Source of the DNA: Cylindrotheca closterium
Lineage: Eukaryota; Bacillariophyta; Bacillariophyceae; Bacillariales; Bacillariaceae
Direction: 5' to 3'
DNA length: 64,000 nucleotides
Assembly (NCBI GenBank): GCA_933822405.4
Contig: CAKOGP040001736.1
Location: 353,829-417,828, forward strand
Numbering within the stretch: position 1 is the stretch's first letter; each line of letters begins with the position of its first letter. Below the pieces are notes generated by a model. The model was not told where the DNA came from. It did not search any database and saw only the letters and a program-made list of their open reading frames with translations. The position numbers and the translations under genes are program-made. Of the stretch, positions 30,426 through 40,728 are shown one piece after another.

Positions 30426-31776
30426 CTACACCTCGTCTTTGCCATTTCCGACTTCCCCATCGTCAATGTCATCATCTTGTGACGTATCGTCACTTTCGCT
30501 ATCATCATCAAAAGTACCCGATCTTTCATTTGTGGCATCGCTCTGTCGAAATACCTTGAGTCCTTTGGCAAAAAGTAATCCAGAGAGTGTCAGCATCTCA
30601 ATGCGATTACGGGTAACCTGGATGGAAGGGTGGAAAGAGACGCACTGGCCGATTCCGACTAGTTCACAATTAGGAACGAATGAATGAACAAGCCAGTTAA
30701 AGTCAGAGATACACATATGGGAGGGTACTATCTCTATAGAAAGTTAGACACTTACCCAACCCAGCCCATGCCGCGAGTGCCCAATTCGTCTGCCACTTGA
30801 TATCCGATGGAAATGTCTCTGTTTCAGATGCCAACTTTAGACTAAACAGTAAACTTGAGACTAGTAAGAGTCGTGATACCGCTGATACATGGAGACTTCC
30901 AGTAAGAGAAGATAGTTCTAGCGCATCTTGATACTGAAGGGTTGAAATAGAAATGGTGTTAGAGCCATCATGGTGTTGATTCGATAGCCAGCAGTTGATC
31001 CGGCGATTTCTTACTCTATACTGAAAAATGGCTTGCATGACATTTGAAAGGATGGCAAAGAATATCACGAAAACACAGTTCCTGTAGAAGAGACTCTTCT
31101 TTTTGTCATGCACCTTCAATCCACGCCAATTGTCAGAGAGTCCATACTGCAATTCTTTGCGCCATCTCAGATCGGTGCAGTCCTTGAGCCAGCCTCCCAG
31201 AGCTACCACCAAACCACCTATCCGCACTGCAATCATTATGATACTTGTGACTACTGCCGGCAAGGCCGATGGCCAAAAGGAAGCCTCACCTGGGAATGAA
31301 AGCAGACCCAAGCCGCAAAATCCAACCAGACCTAGCTGACATCTCTTTTGGAAGCCCAAAAATTCATTTCCTTTTTCGTATTGATTAGACCTGGAGAGTA
31401 CGTAAAAGACAAAAGCTGCAAGGCCAAATCCACCGGATCCTCCTAACTTGAAAGCAAGTTGCTTGGACAGCGTTCGGTCAGGCATCAGAAGGAGCAGTGC
31501 CGAAATCCACCCGAATGACCAAGCTGAAGCTCGATATAAGTCCACATATTCGTCTTCCTTCAAAGCTTGTTCTACAGCTGATGCACTAGTCAGAAGCTGC
31601 GTTGATGAATGCTGATGTGGGTTATTGATTTTGACTGACGACGATGATGATGCTGATGTCCTTGGGCAATGATGAACGAGTTGGCATGCTGGAATCAGCA
31701 AACTATGCACCTGATGGGAAGCGAGAAGCAATACGGTGATATAAAGCAATCTTCCTATTGATTGACTTTTTTTCAT
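30426..31776 (-). CDS. Multi-pass membrane protein, two exons
   Basis: Exons 31776-30756 and 30658-30426 (minus) join to 417 residues. The 97-nt intron has a GTAAGT donor and a CTAG acceptor; the join turns AWAGL into AWAGLVGIGQCVSF and keeps the frame. An N-terminal signal-like segment (LLYITVLLLASHQVHS) is followed by a Ser-rich linker and about seven hydrophobic helices, with an acidic tail (DDDSESDDTSQDDD). It could enter the secretory route or a complex plastid; the ASAF-type plastid cleavage motif is not obvious. No family was recognised. A miniature LTR element lies only about 160 bp upstream of the start codon, within the likely promoter. Confidence 0.7.
30659..30755 (-). other. Intron of the membrane-protein gene
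   Basis: A 97-nt GTAAGT...CTAG intron, phase 1, splitting a valine codon. Confidence 0.75.
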
Positions 31777-31936
31777 GGTAATGAAATAATATCGTGATGT
31801 ACCGGTAGATATGATCGCTGCGCAATATAAACACTACTGTATGCGTATGGGGTTTATTTATTTCGGCAGTTTTTTTACATCCCCGGGGAAAAAAGAAGGG
31901 GAAAGAGGAAGATGAAATTAACCGCACAGCGTGCCC

Positions 31937-32076
31937 TGTAAGAATATCCAGTGCCTGTGACAAATGGGGAAGTGAGATGTAAACTTCCAACTCCAAAGAT
32001 ACTTCATGTATTTAGGGGAGACCCATCTTGCCACGGGGAGTCCATAGCTTAGTGGCACATCTCTACATTTTGTACA
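31937..32076. repeat. Left LTR of the TRIM-like element
   Basis: 140 bp, TGTAAG...TGTACA, 139 of 140 bases identical to the right LTR. Confidence 0.85.
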
Positions 32077-32199
32077 GGTACTGGATATTCTTATCCAGTA
32101 CTACCTGTGACAACTCCAAAGATACTTCATGTATTTAGGGGAGACCCATCTTGCCACGGGGAGTCCATAGCTTAGTGGCACATCTCTACATTTTGTACA
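32077..32199. repeat. Rearranged partial third LTR copy
   Basis: It begins with the perfect inverted repeat GTACTGGATA / TATCCAGTAC (32078-32101), built from LTR-start sequence in both orientations. An 88-bp stretch (32112-32199) identical to the 3' part of the LTR follows. Confidence 0.75.
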
Positions 32200-32469
32200 T
32201 GGTAGCTTCAGGTTCGACTCCAGTGTGTCAGGTTGAGAGGGCCCGTCTAGGGGTACCCAATGAGGGCGACACGGTAGTGCTCAATCGCGCACGAGGATCT
32301 TCGTGGAACTTTCATTGATGTTTTCATACTACTTAAGCAAATGACTCCCCTATATAGAAGACAAGGAGATTGCGACACTGGGTCTTATGCGTTCAGAAAT
32401 ACGAACTGTCCATCCGCGGTACTCAGCCTTGCTGAATAATAGCTCGAAGCTGGAAAGTCCGACGGGGAG

Positions 32470-32609
32470 TGTAAGAATATCCAGTACCTGTGACAAATGG
32501 GGAAGTGAGATGTAAACTTCCAACTCCAAAGATACTTCATGTATTTAGGGGAGACCCATCTTGCCACGGGGAGTCCATAGCTTAGTGGCACATCTCTACA
32601 TTTTGTACA
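32470..32609. repeat. Right LTR of the TRIM-like element
   Basis: 140 bp, preceded by the purine-rich GACGGGGAG and followed by the target duplication GTGCCC. Confidence 0.85.
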
Positions 32610-32615
32610 GTGCCC

Positions 32616-33430
32616 GCGTAGTCACAAAAAAAACCAAGAGAGTAGAAGATGATAAAAGAAAAAAGGGAAGAGAAGATGAAAGAAAAGAGAAGAGAAGAAT
32701 AAAGCAATAAGACTGTAATGTAGGGGCTATAGATTACAGTGTTAGTCTCGCGCATAGTGTCAAAAGACGACATGCGCTATGATCCTGGCGTTAGCCAGAA
32801 TTATAAGCAAAAACCTTTTTTGGGTTCCTTCTTGCTCCTTGATGATGGCAAAGTTGATGGCCAAGAACGCCGAGATAGGAAAGTATCTTACAAGAGAATG
32901 CTCATAGATGATGCTTTCAGATTCTTGCATCGCATATTCTACTCGAACAAGAATACAATCCGCCTTGATGCACCCATTAGAGACAATGGCTTGATTCCAA
33001 AGGTGAAGAGACCAGCAGTAGTACGACCTAGCAGCTGCGCGCCTTCGGTTTCTTTTAGTGGCATTCTGCCATCAGAGGGGACTGAACGATACTCGACAAT
33101 ATATAGTACTCTAGCTAAAAGATTGAAAATCAGTGTCTACCATTTCATGTATCCGTCAACTCATGTAGTTCTACACAATTTCGGTTTCTTGTCAATCTAC
33201 CACAGTCACAGTACTATCCCATTCTTTGGCAAGGCAGCTAGAAGTGATCCTAGGGGATTCACAGCGTTTCCTCGTGATCGAGGGCTAAGGTTGGTCATTA
33301 GCACAAGGTCCCTAGTCGTTCGATAAACAAAATAACCTGCTACGGCGGTATGGAGCTTGGACCTAACCTCCCCCTAACATAGGACGTAGATAGAGAGTAC
33401 TAATTTAGAGTCGAGTGTATTTATTTTATG
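32616..33430. other. Intergenic with purine-rich tract and a doubtful ORF
   Basis: A strongly purine-rich strand runs from about 32624 to 32705. A 195-residue plus frame at 32739-33326 is open but has no recognised motif, paralog or signal peptide; it may be chance or the remnant of an older element. Confidence 0.35.
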
Positions 33431-34033
33431 CTACATTGTGAGTTCCATTGGTCTGTAATATCGAAGAACCGTAGCGATACCACTAGCTGTCATCGCTGCC
33501 CGTAGTACTATTGTGGATTCTTGGCTGTGCGAACAGACGACTGTAGAGGAAGGAGCTGGTTTTTCCAAAATGACTTGATCTTCCTCGTTTTCCTCCTCCT
33601 CATCGTCATCATATAGATAGGCTTCTACTTCTTGTCGGTCACGACTACCAACAACTTGAGCCCACATTTGGCAACTTGAGGTTGTGCATCGGTAAGAATC
33701 GGAGATGGTTTGGACGTCCGTTTCCTCATTACCAGCGTGCCATTGCCTTGCTTGTTCTTCGAGCACTGCTGTTTTCGCAGCTTCTCTGTTGCCTCTCTTG
33801 CTGACGGAGCCCAATGTGGTGTGAGTCTCCAAGCCTCGAATGCAGTACTTGCCGCTTTTGGCGTTCCCGTCCTCGAGTTTTCGCAGAATCTTGAAGCATT
33901 TTCTCGCGATTTTGTCCATTTCATGTTCATCGTACCAGGTGGCACTTATTTCGCTAGCAGTGTAATCGTAAAGGGTCAAGACTTCATGAACCTTGACAGT
34001 CGGGTTGATGGTTACTCTTCTTGTGTTTGGCAT
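33431..34033 (-). CDS. RGLE-motif protein, uncharacterised family
   Basis: A 200-residue protein beginning with VTINPTVKVHEVLTLYDYT, then EISATWYDEHEMDKI (residues about 27-43), CIRGLETHTTLG (about 64-75) and KTAVLEEQARQ (about 86-96). An acidic run (DDDEEEENEED) follows. The combination of a WY...EM helix, an RGLE loop and a VLxEQxxQ helix matches, from general familiarity, a widespread uncharacterised protein family in diatom genomes; this was not checked by search. The compact helical N-terminus may be an interaction domain. Function unknown. It stands alone here, with no paralog in the window. Confidence 0.75.
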   Translation of the reverse strand: MPNTRRVTINPTVKVHEVLTLYDYTASEISATWYDEHEMDKIARKCFKILRKLEDGNAKSGKYCIRGLETHTTLGSVSKRGNREAAKTAVLEEQARQWHAGNEETDVQTISDSYRCTTSSCQMWAQVVGSRDRQEVEAYLYDDDEEEENEEDQVILEKPAPSSTVVCSHSQESTIVLRAAMTASGIATVLRYYRPMELTM

Positions 34034-35053
34034 TTTGATGTTGCTGTGATGTCAAATTCTTTTTGTGAGATATTTTGCATTCATGTTGACTTCGGGTTCC
34101 TCTCTGTGGGTCCAATGGCCAAAGGCCAATGGATAGTGTATTCGCGATCCAAAACTCCGACGATGCTGAAGAAAAAGAGATCCCACGGGTACATCGTCCA
34201 CGTGTACGTCCTAGCAGCAAGTACTTTCGCTCTCTACCTTTTGAAACTTGAAGATACACACGGGATATCTTCCATTGAAAAAATACTAATAGCCGCACAC
34301 ATATAAATTCCATTGACTGGCTATATCCTCTAATATATACATTTCATGGGAGGCATTTCAATCCACCGAAGTGACATGCGTGCCGAGAGCAATGACAACC
34401 CATCCGACAAGGCATGGAACAGAGGAAACGATACTATTCTTTGATGCCTCGCGGCACGGAAACATCCATTTCTCAACTGCGGCTCTTTCCCAAATTGTGG
34501 TTCAAAATTCACGCTCCTCGACGGTATTATTGACATACTTGGGTGTCTTTCAGTACTCACATGAATACTGTAGGAAGTGAAGACTTGAACAAGTTTATTT
34601 GCGCACCTGAAATCGATCTCTACTTTTTGCTTTTGCTTTTGCTTTTGCTTTTTCGGCGAAAGGCCTATGTTACTCTTAGCGGGGAAAAGGTTGAGCGTTT
34701 CACGTACTACTGTATGATATGTATGGTATATTCATACAGTACCAAGAACTTTTCTTGGGTTGAAGTTCCGCCTGGCTCATTTCTTTTGACGCTCCTACTT
34801 TGTCACAAGGTGAAACTGGTTCAACCAGTATCTAATATGTATACGTGGCTCAGCAGTAATAAATCTTTAGTGCGGGGGTAGAGAAGTCGCAGGTCAACGG
34901 ATAAATCTGTCATGGAACCCTTCTTTGAACGAATTTCAATTGTGGTGTATTCTCCCAAATGGCTCATCGTTTTGAGGATGTTCTCTGCTCGCACCGCATT
35001 CGCCTCACAAATTAAGAAATATCCATACTTGAAACACTCCGAAAAAATCCACT
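34034..35053. other. Intergenic between divergent genes
   Basis: No gene seen. A TTTTGC hexanucleotide run lies at about 34624-34651. Confidence 0.45.
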
Positions 35054-35500
35054 ATGCCAATCGACAGCAAAATTGGGTTTGCTTTCAGCTTCAAGACATC
35101 GCACATTCGCAGAGACCTCAAACGTAGCACCAGTGCGACCACCGTCGAGACTGAATTATCCTTTGAAAGCTCGGATACACCGGAAGTAAAGCCAAGGAGC
35201 ATCCTCAAGAATACGAGCTATATCACATCAAACGTTGATGACTCCGTCGAGACACACTTCCAGGCTTGGATGAATCCACCAATTTCAGACTCTCTACAAT
35301 CCAGAACTCCTTCGAGAAGGTGCCGAAGGAGAAGAGATCCCACGGGTGCAACTCCCAACAAGTATGATCGAGTCAAGACTCGTTTTCCCGGCAGAGAAGA
35401 CCGCAAACAAAGAAGACCCAAAATGACACGAAGACGAAAACAGCAACCAGAAAAGACTGTCGAAGAGCAGTGGGTGAAGACTTCCAGGTTTTTGCTGTGA
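35054..35500 (+). CDS. Small basic Ser/Arg-rich protein, family member 3
   Basis: A 148-residue protein sharing STSATTVETELSFESSD (residues about 25-41) and PRSILKN with the members at 28101 and 29651, followed by a strongly basic C-terminal half (RRCRRRRDP, RKQRRPKMTRRRKQQ). PNKYDRVKTR near residue 100 parallels DKYDQVGTT of member 2. Composition suggests nucleic-acid binding or nuclear localisation, which is inference. Family not recognised. Confidence 0.55.
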   Translation: MPIDSKIGFAFSFKTSHIRRDLKRSTSATTVETELSFESSDTPEVKPRSILKNTSYITSNVDDSVETHFQAWMNPPISDSLQSRTPSRRCRRRRDPTGATPNKYDRVKTRFPGREDRKQRRPKMTRRRKQQPEKTVEEQWVKTSRFLL

Positions 35501-35704
35501 AGGGGGGTCGTGCTCTTTCCGAGTACAGCACACACGCATTCTTGTTCCCCACAATTGTATAAAGTATGGAATGTCAAATAGCATTTCGTCCACTACGCCT
35601 TCGAGAATGCTCCCTAGACGAAGAGATTCCATAAGCTCCAAAACCAACTAGTCCTACATACCCATGCATGCAATGTTCAACATAGAGGTAGATGTACTAT
35701 AACT

Positions 35705-37411
35705 TTAGAGCAAACGTGCAACGGCAACGAACATTAGAACTCCAAAGCTTTGCCGGATATTTCTATACTTCCCAAGCGAAGACGACGATTGCTGTCCAAC
35801 CAACTGATTGACAGAAGATATAGAATCCTCAACTTCTTTGTTTAGTTGTGCTGGTTGATTTCCGTCTTGGTCGCTATTTGGATCCGAAAGCTCTAGAGTG
35901 GTCACTGCGATTGGAGGTGCAACTGTCAGCGGCGATGACACTGAAATGGGCGATGATGTACTAGGTGCAGGTGTTGATGGCAAACTAGGCTTTGGCGTCG
36001 AAATCGGCATCCCAGTCACGTATTTGATTGTGATTGGTGGATTCACAGGTGGTAAAGATCGTGAAGATGCGATACTGTTACAACAGTGCAGCTGTAGATA
36101 TTGGATATTGGTAAAAGAAAACCTTATCAGTTAGTGATCCTATTGTTGAACACAATCCTTTGGCATTCGTAGTGACGTACCTCTACTCCGTGGACTGTTG
36201 GACAGCAAGTTCCTTCTAGACCAAGAGCTGCACACGCAGAGTTCTCCGAGCAGAGCTGTCCAATGGAAGGTGTCGATACTGCTTGCTGTCCATGGCAGCA
36301 CTCGAGCTGAAATGGTTTCAAGCCATGTGAGACTATGCACCTTTCTACCACGCAAACACACACTCCAATAATCTTACATTCTTTGATCCAAAATCGGGCG
36401 GGCAACAGTTTCCTTCTAATCCAAGAGCAGCACACTCTGAGTTGGCGGAGCACTCGCGTGTCTGGGACTGTGACCCGTCGTTGCCGCCACCACCGCCACC
36501 GTTGCAGCAGTCGAGAAAGACGCCGTCAGTAGTAGGGCAACATTCTCCCAAGAGTCCACTACAACTTGCATGTGCCGAACATTGCGTAGCTTGCTGCGCC
36601 ATTCCGTCGCAACATTCGAGCTAAGAGATCACGGAGAGAGAAAAAGGATTTTGTTAGCAACCTAAAATTACCTTCATTGAATGTCCATCCTATCCATCAA
36701 ACATCAAATGCCTTACATAAACTCCTTCAGCAGTAGCACAGCACAGCCCTGTCAGACCAGCTGCCTGACATGCCGGATAAGCGTCACAGGCAGCCACAGG
36801 AAGAGCGACATCAGAGTAGCAGCATTCCAAAAAGACACCATCTTGCGTTGGACAGCATTCCCCAGAAAGACCCGAGCACGCAGCGTGTGCCGAACATTGC
36901 GGCGCAGCGTTATCAGCACTACTACCCATAGGAGTGTCAGCAGGAGTGTCCCCAGAGCAGCAATCCAACTGAAAGAAGCGATCGAGTAGTAGTTAGATAA
37001 GAAGGCTCCGAGGCGATGAAGAAACCGTTTGCAATGCACGACGACGGTCGACTCACAAATACCCCTTCAGCAGTGGGACAACAAGAACCTGTCAATCCCA
37101 ATGCATTGCAACTCGCATTCTCCACACAAGCTTCACTTATTACGCCCGATCCTTCACAACAAGTTACTGTTTGTTGGTAGCAAATCATAGGTGTGAGAAA
37201 GAACATTACTATAGTCATAAATGGTCGATTCGTATCCAACTACATTGTTGAATTCTCCAAGAAACTCACGAGAAATTCCGTTTGGAGTAGGACAGCAGTC
37301 TCCCACAAGTCCACTGCAAGCGGGATTTGCAGAACATGCAAACTGACCATCTACAATGATCACTTGGGAAAGTAATATGAACGTCTTGATTGTCCAGGAA
37401 GTCATCGTCAT
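35705..37411 (-). CDS. Secreted seven-module CCPT/LxCC cysteine protein, six exons
   Basis: Exons on the minus strand are 37411-37270, 37166-37057, 36968-36717, 36620-36378, 36306-36181 and 36091-35705; all introns are GT-AG (71-103 nt). They join to 419 residues. An N-terminal signal peptide (FILLSQVIIVDG) precedes seven modules of the form C-x5-C-x3-GL-x-G-x-CCPT-x2-GV-x-L-x-CC. A Ser/Thr/Pro-rich stalk and a hydrophobic end (GVLMFVAVARLL) follow, compatible with GPI anchoring. Six or more cysteines per module imply disulfides and extracellular location. Five introns all fall just before the LxCC of a module, splitting modules 1, 2, 4, 6 and 7. Similar modules occur, as I recall, in diatom wall or glycan-acting proteins; here there is no catalytic domain. 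Confidence 0.85.
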
Positions 37412-38931
37412 TATTGTTGCTCGTGTGAATTGTTGTGAAGATATATTGTGTTGATATCTGAAAGCTATCGGTAGTATCGATGCGAGGCCGCACAGCTACG
37501 CTAGCAGGTGATGGGATTATTTGTTTTATTGTATGTGGTGGGTTCGAGCCGAATACCGGTACAGTAGCCTTGCCTGTTTATCTATATCGGTAGGTTTATT
37601 GTTTTGTCGGATCGACGTTTTCCAGTAAACATGGGAATCAACTCACATGATGTGTAAATAAGAGCACATAAGGCAATTTTTTCGCACACGAACTAAACAA
37701 TCGATTCAAAACGACCCAACCGTCAGTATAGCACGAGTTGGACGACCCTCTCATGCCGATGCCAATTTGAAAAAAATATCCAGCCAAAATAATGTTCTTC
37801 ACCAGACCCATAGAATGAGTTCGGAACAGTGCATTGCTCACCCATATGCACCTCTTGCCTTTCTTCCTGCGTGTACTACAGTATCCAATGAGCACAATAC
37901 GTGATTATGCATCTACATTATCAACGACGACGATCCATCCGCACGATCATCAGCCATCTGCCTTGGCCAAAGCAAATTATTTCACAACGATAGGAATCAA
38001 TCGTTCGACCGCAGTAAGCCGAATGCTGAAATAGAAGATGTTGGCGTCTTGAACAAGACTGCCGACCTTCTCTTGGAAGTCTGGATCTCGACGGCTGACT
38101 AATCATCTACCATCACGACCACGGGAAACGACGAGAAACAGCACTTGCTCAAACAACTAGGACTATGTCCAAACATGGGATGACAAAGAGGGGGGTGAAA
38201 CTGAAGATGTCGCCTTGCACCGTTGAAGCCTTGCACCGCTGAATCATGGAAGACTCGATGCTAGGACTATGATGAGAAGGACTGCTTGCAATTTCAGACT
38301 GCTTCTGCGGCAGTAAGAAGCAGGGATCGACGATAACGCAAGAAATGTACGGCTGTGAACCTATTAGCCGTATCAGTGAATGGGAGATTGATCGTCGGTT
38401 GCACAACAATCAACAAGAGGATCGTGGGTGCGTATTATGATATCGTTGCCTTCGTTTATTCTAGATGTCGCAATGTTACTAAACGGGGACAACCACGGAG
38501 GGATTCATTCATCAGTTCCAATAGAAACAAGAGGTCGTACAGTGTGTCATAGTACCGATATCGGATCGTAACCACGTGTATCGACAGTTGAAAACCGCTT
38601 GGGCGCTGGTGAAAACTGTATAGTCTCTTAGAATTATGCCAGAGAACTTCAGGAATTATTACACTTATTGGCAAGGCATAATCCGATAGAATGACCGACG
38701 CTTTCCTAAATAGGTGCGGGAAAACGATTTCTTTTGGGACAATTTCAGGTTAAAGAAAGTCATAGGACGTTAAATATTAAAAAGACCCCGATTAGACCTG
38801 GTGTTTTCGTGTTCCTACGTTTCGGTCCGGTAGTTGTGGAGCCTGTGTTCCAACGAAGACTTTCACGTGCGTGTCCCGGTAAAACTCACATAAAAAGTTG
38901 GATTTACCAGATTTGAGATTGACAAACGACT
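37412..38931. other. Intergenic, no gene seen
   Basis: About 1.5 kb without a supported gene. A TACCGGTA palindrome lies at 37554-37561. Several 60-85-residue frames overlap on both strands and show no motif. Confidence 0.45.
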
Positions 38932-39552
38932 ATGACTGCCATTGCCGTCTCCACCCCATTCAAGACCATGCAAAACCCATTGAGAAAAAAGAGCCACCGT
39001 TCTAGCATATCACCACCACCAAGACAATTGAGTCTCTCCACTGATGAAAATGATATTTCCATCTCCTTTGAAGATCTACAACCGCCTGCGGAAAGCAAAT
39101 CCAATCTGTCCATGTCTTGGCATCCTCGATCGAGAAAGGAAGTCCGGAAAAACAAAACGAAAATGGGTTCCAGACACCAAAGGAAATACTCGAGCGAAAG
39201 CATCAGCGAGGACAGTGCAGCCTCCATGTTCTATGTGGATCCATTTGGCAATGACTGCGAGGATGTAGAACAATTGGCAGAGCGAGGAAGGAATATAGAA
39301 CACCAAAGACAGTCGCGACGCAACTCTCTTCCACCGGCTGTGTGCAAATCGGAAATGCACACCGCCTCTACTGCACCATCGCCGAATGTCATGATTGAGC
39401 AATCCCGTGAATCCTTTGGTGAGGAGGACACTGCTGCCCGACGTCGCCGGGCACCAAGACGACGAAGTGTGGCTGGAAATCCTCGCCGATGCAAGGCTGT
39501 CGATCCTGATTCCATGACTGACTACAACAACATGTCCATGTCGAATCACTAG
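38932..39552 (+). CDS. Short DPF-family disordered protein
   Basis: A 206-residue shortened relative of the gene at 40729-43155. Shared blocks occur in the same order: FYVDPF (near residue 101), an EQ...G..IE..R linker, RRNSLP at 39316-39333, then RR..APRRRSV near 176 and a Val-Asp segment. The N-terminus is basic and Ser-rich, with no signal peptide. RRNSLP fits both a basophilic kinase site (RRxS) and a mode-1-like 14-3-3 site (RxxSxP). It lacks the KEAMQIDPFE and Lys-rich parts of the longer paralog. Function unknown. Confidence 0.7.
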   Translation: MTAIAVSTPFKTMQNPLRKKSHRSSISPPPRQLSLSTDENDISISFEDLQPPAESKSNLSMSWHPRSRKEVRKNKTKMGSRHQRKYSSESISEDSAASMFYVDPFGNDCEDVEQLAERGRNIEHQRQSRRNSLPPAVCKSEMHTASTAPSPNVMIEQSRESFGEEDTAARRRRAPRRRSVAGNPRRCKAVDPDSMTDYNNMSMSNH

Positions 39553-40728
39553 TAAAGAGAGGCCGGTACTCTGCTAGCTGGAGTCATGTTGCATTGTTCA
39601 CATAAGTTGGATTGGACTATTGGTATGGTATCTGTACTACAACGGCGTTTCAATTTGTTGCAAAATGAATGCACTGTGGCAACATGACCAAACGATTTGG
39701 TCAATTTATATATTTTGAAAAAAACCATAAAACTATAATCAGGGAAATAGAATGTAAATCATGGCCTGATCAGTGAGTATAGTAGGCTTATGGACTTGGA
39801 AGATCCAGGATGCTGGCTGTACTTTGATCAGCCAGGTAGACTAGAGCATTCTTTCTTTGGTAGTGCATCTGTGCAATGCCGCCATAATTGACCATTCGCT
39901 GAAATAATCAAGACTAGTACATGTATACGTTGACCATCTTATGAAAGCGCCTTGACAGTTCCATACAGTGGCAGAACGCTGAGACATGGAGCAGTGGATA
40001 CTTCAGGCGGATCGTCGGAGCCAGGCTTGTACTTGTCGATATGGACCCATGAAGGTTTTTTACCCTTACACCAAGAAACGACAATATAAATTCACTTCCA
40101 GTTCCATTCCAACAAGTACGACATGATCCAGCAAGATGATACCGGGACGATGATATCGATGCATGTCAGCAGTCAACAGTAAAAAGCGGAGGAGAGGTTT
40201 CCACTCGAGTTCATCTTACGCTGATGGATGCTTTGACTTGGGACATGAAGAAACAACTCATTTTTGTCACTGGGCAATATGCATCATTATAATAGACAAA
40301 TATTGAAGCGATGAGCTGGCTTTATTACTGTAGCATCTCATATTATTTCATTGCTTCTTTCATTTTTTGGGAGGAAGATACGGAAATTATGATTGGCTTA
40401 CTTTTAAAAAGACGCACTTTTCATTTCCCTTCCAATGAGACATTTCGTATCAACGGAAATACTGAGATGGTCGCAGATATCCAAATTCGACCTGTATGGT
40501 GGCACAAGCCCAAGGAACATTAAATGACATTGTGACTGCACGAGCTTTTTTACAACCTCCTGTAACCTTTGAACTTTCTCCTCCTTTTTTTTTTCCTTGC
40601 CTTTTTTTTTCGTCTTCGAAGGACACAGGACCTCGCATCGATCTTATTCATCGTCTGATCGTGAAGGCAAGGTCACAGTAAGAGTTTGCCTGTGTATCGC
40701 CACACACAACTAAAAATACTTAGAAAAG
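39553..40728. other. Intergenic, no gene seen
   Basis: Between the two DPF paralogs. A pyrimidine-rich tract lies at about 40578-40615. No repeat or gene recognised. Confidence 0.45.

Larger units (their letters stand above)
31937..32609. mobile_element. TRIM-like miniature LTR retroelement
   Basis: Two 140-bp direct repeats (31937-32076 and 32470-32609) differ at one base. Both start TGTAAG and end TGTACA, the TG...CA ends of LTRs. GTGCCC flanks the unit on both sides (31931-31936 and 32610-32615), a 6-bp target duplication. A purine tract GACGGGGAG abuts the right repeat (polypurine-tract position), and TGGTAGCTTC begins immediately after the left repeats (primer-binding-site position). 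The 270-bp interior has no coding potential, so mobility would depend on an autonomous element elsewhere. A partial third repeat (32112-32199) follows the left LTR. No autonomous relative is in the window. Confidence 0.8.

Noticed and set aside
32161..32233. tRNA gene suggested by perfect A and B boxes
   Set aside because: Acceptor, D and anticodon arms do not pair, so not a functional tRNA; kept only as a note within the TRIM.
32739..33326. 195-residue plus frame after the TRIM
   Set aside because: No motif, signal peptide or relative; too weak to call a gene.
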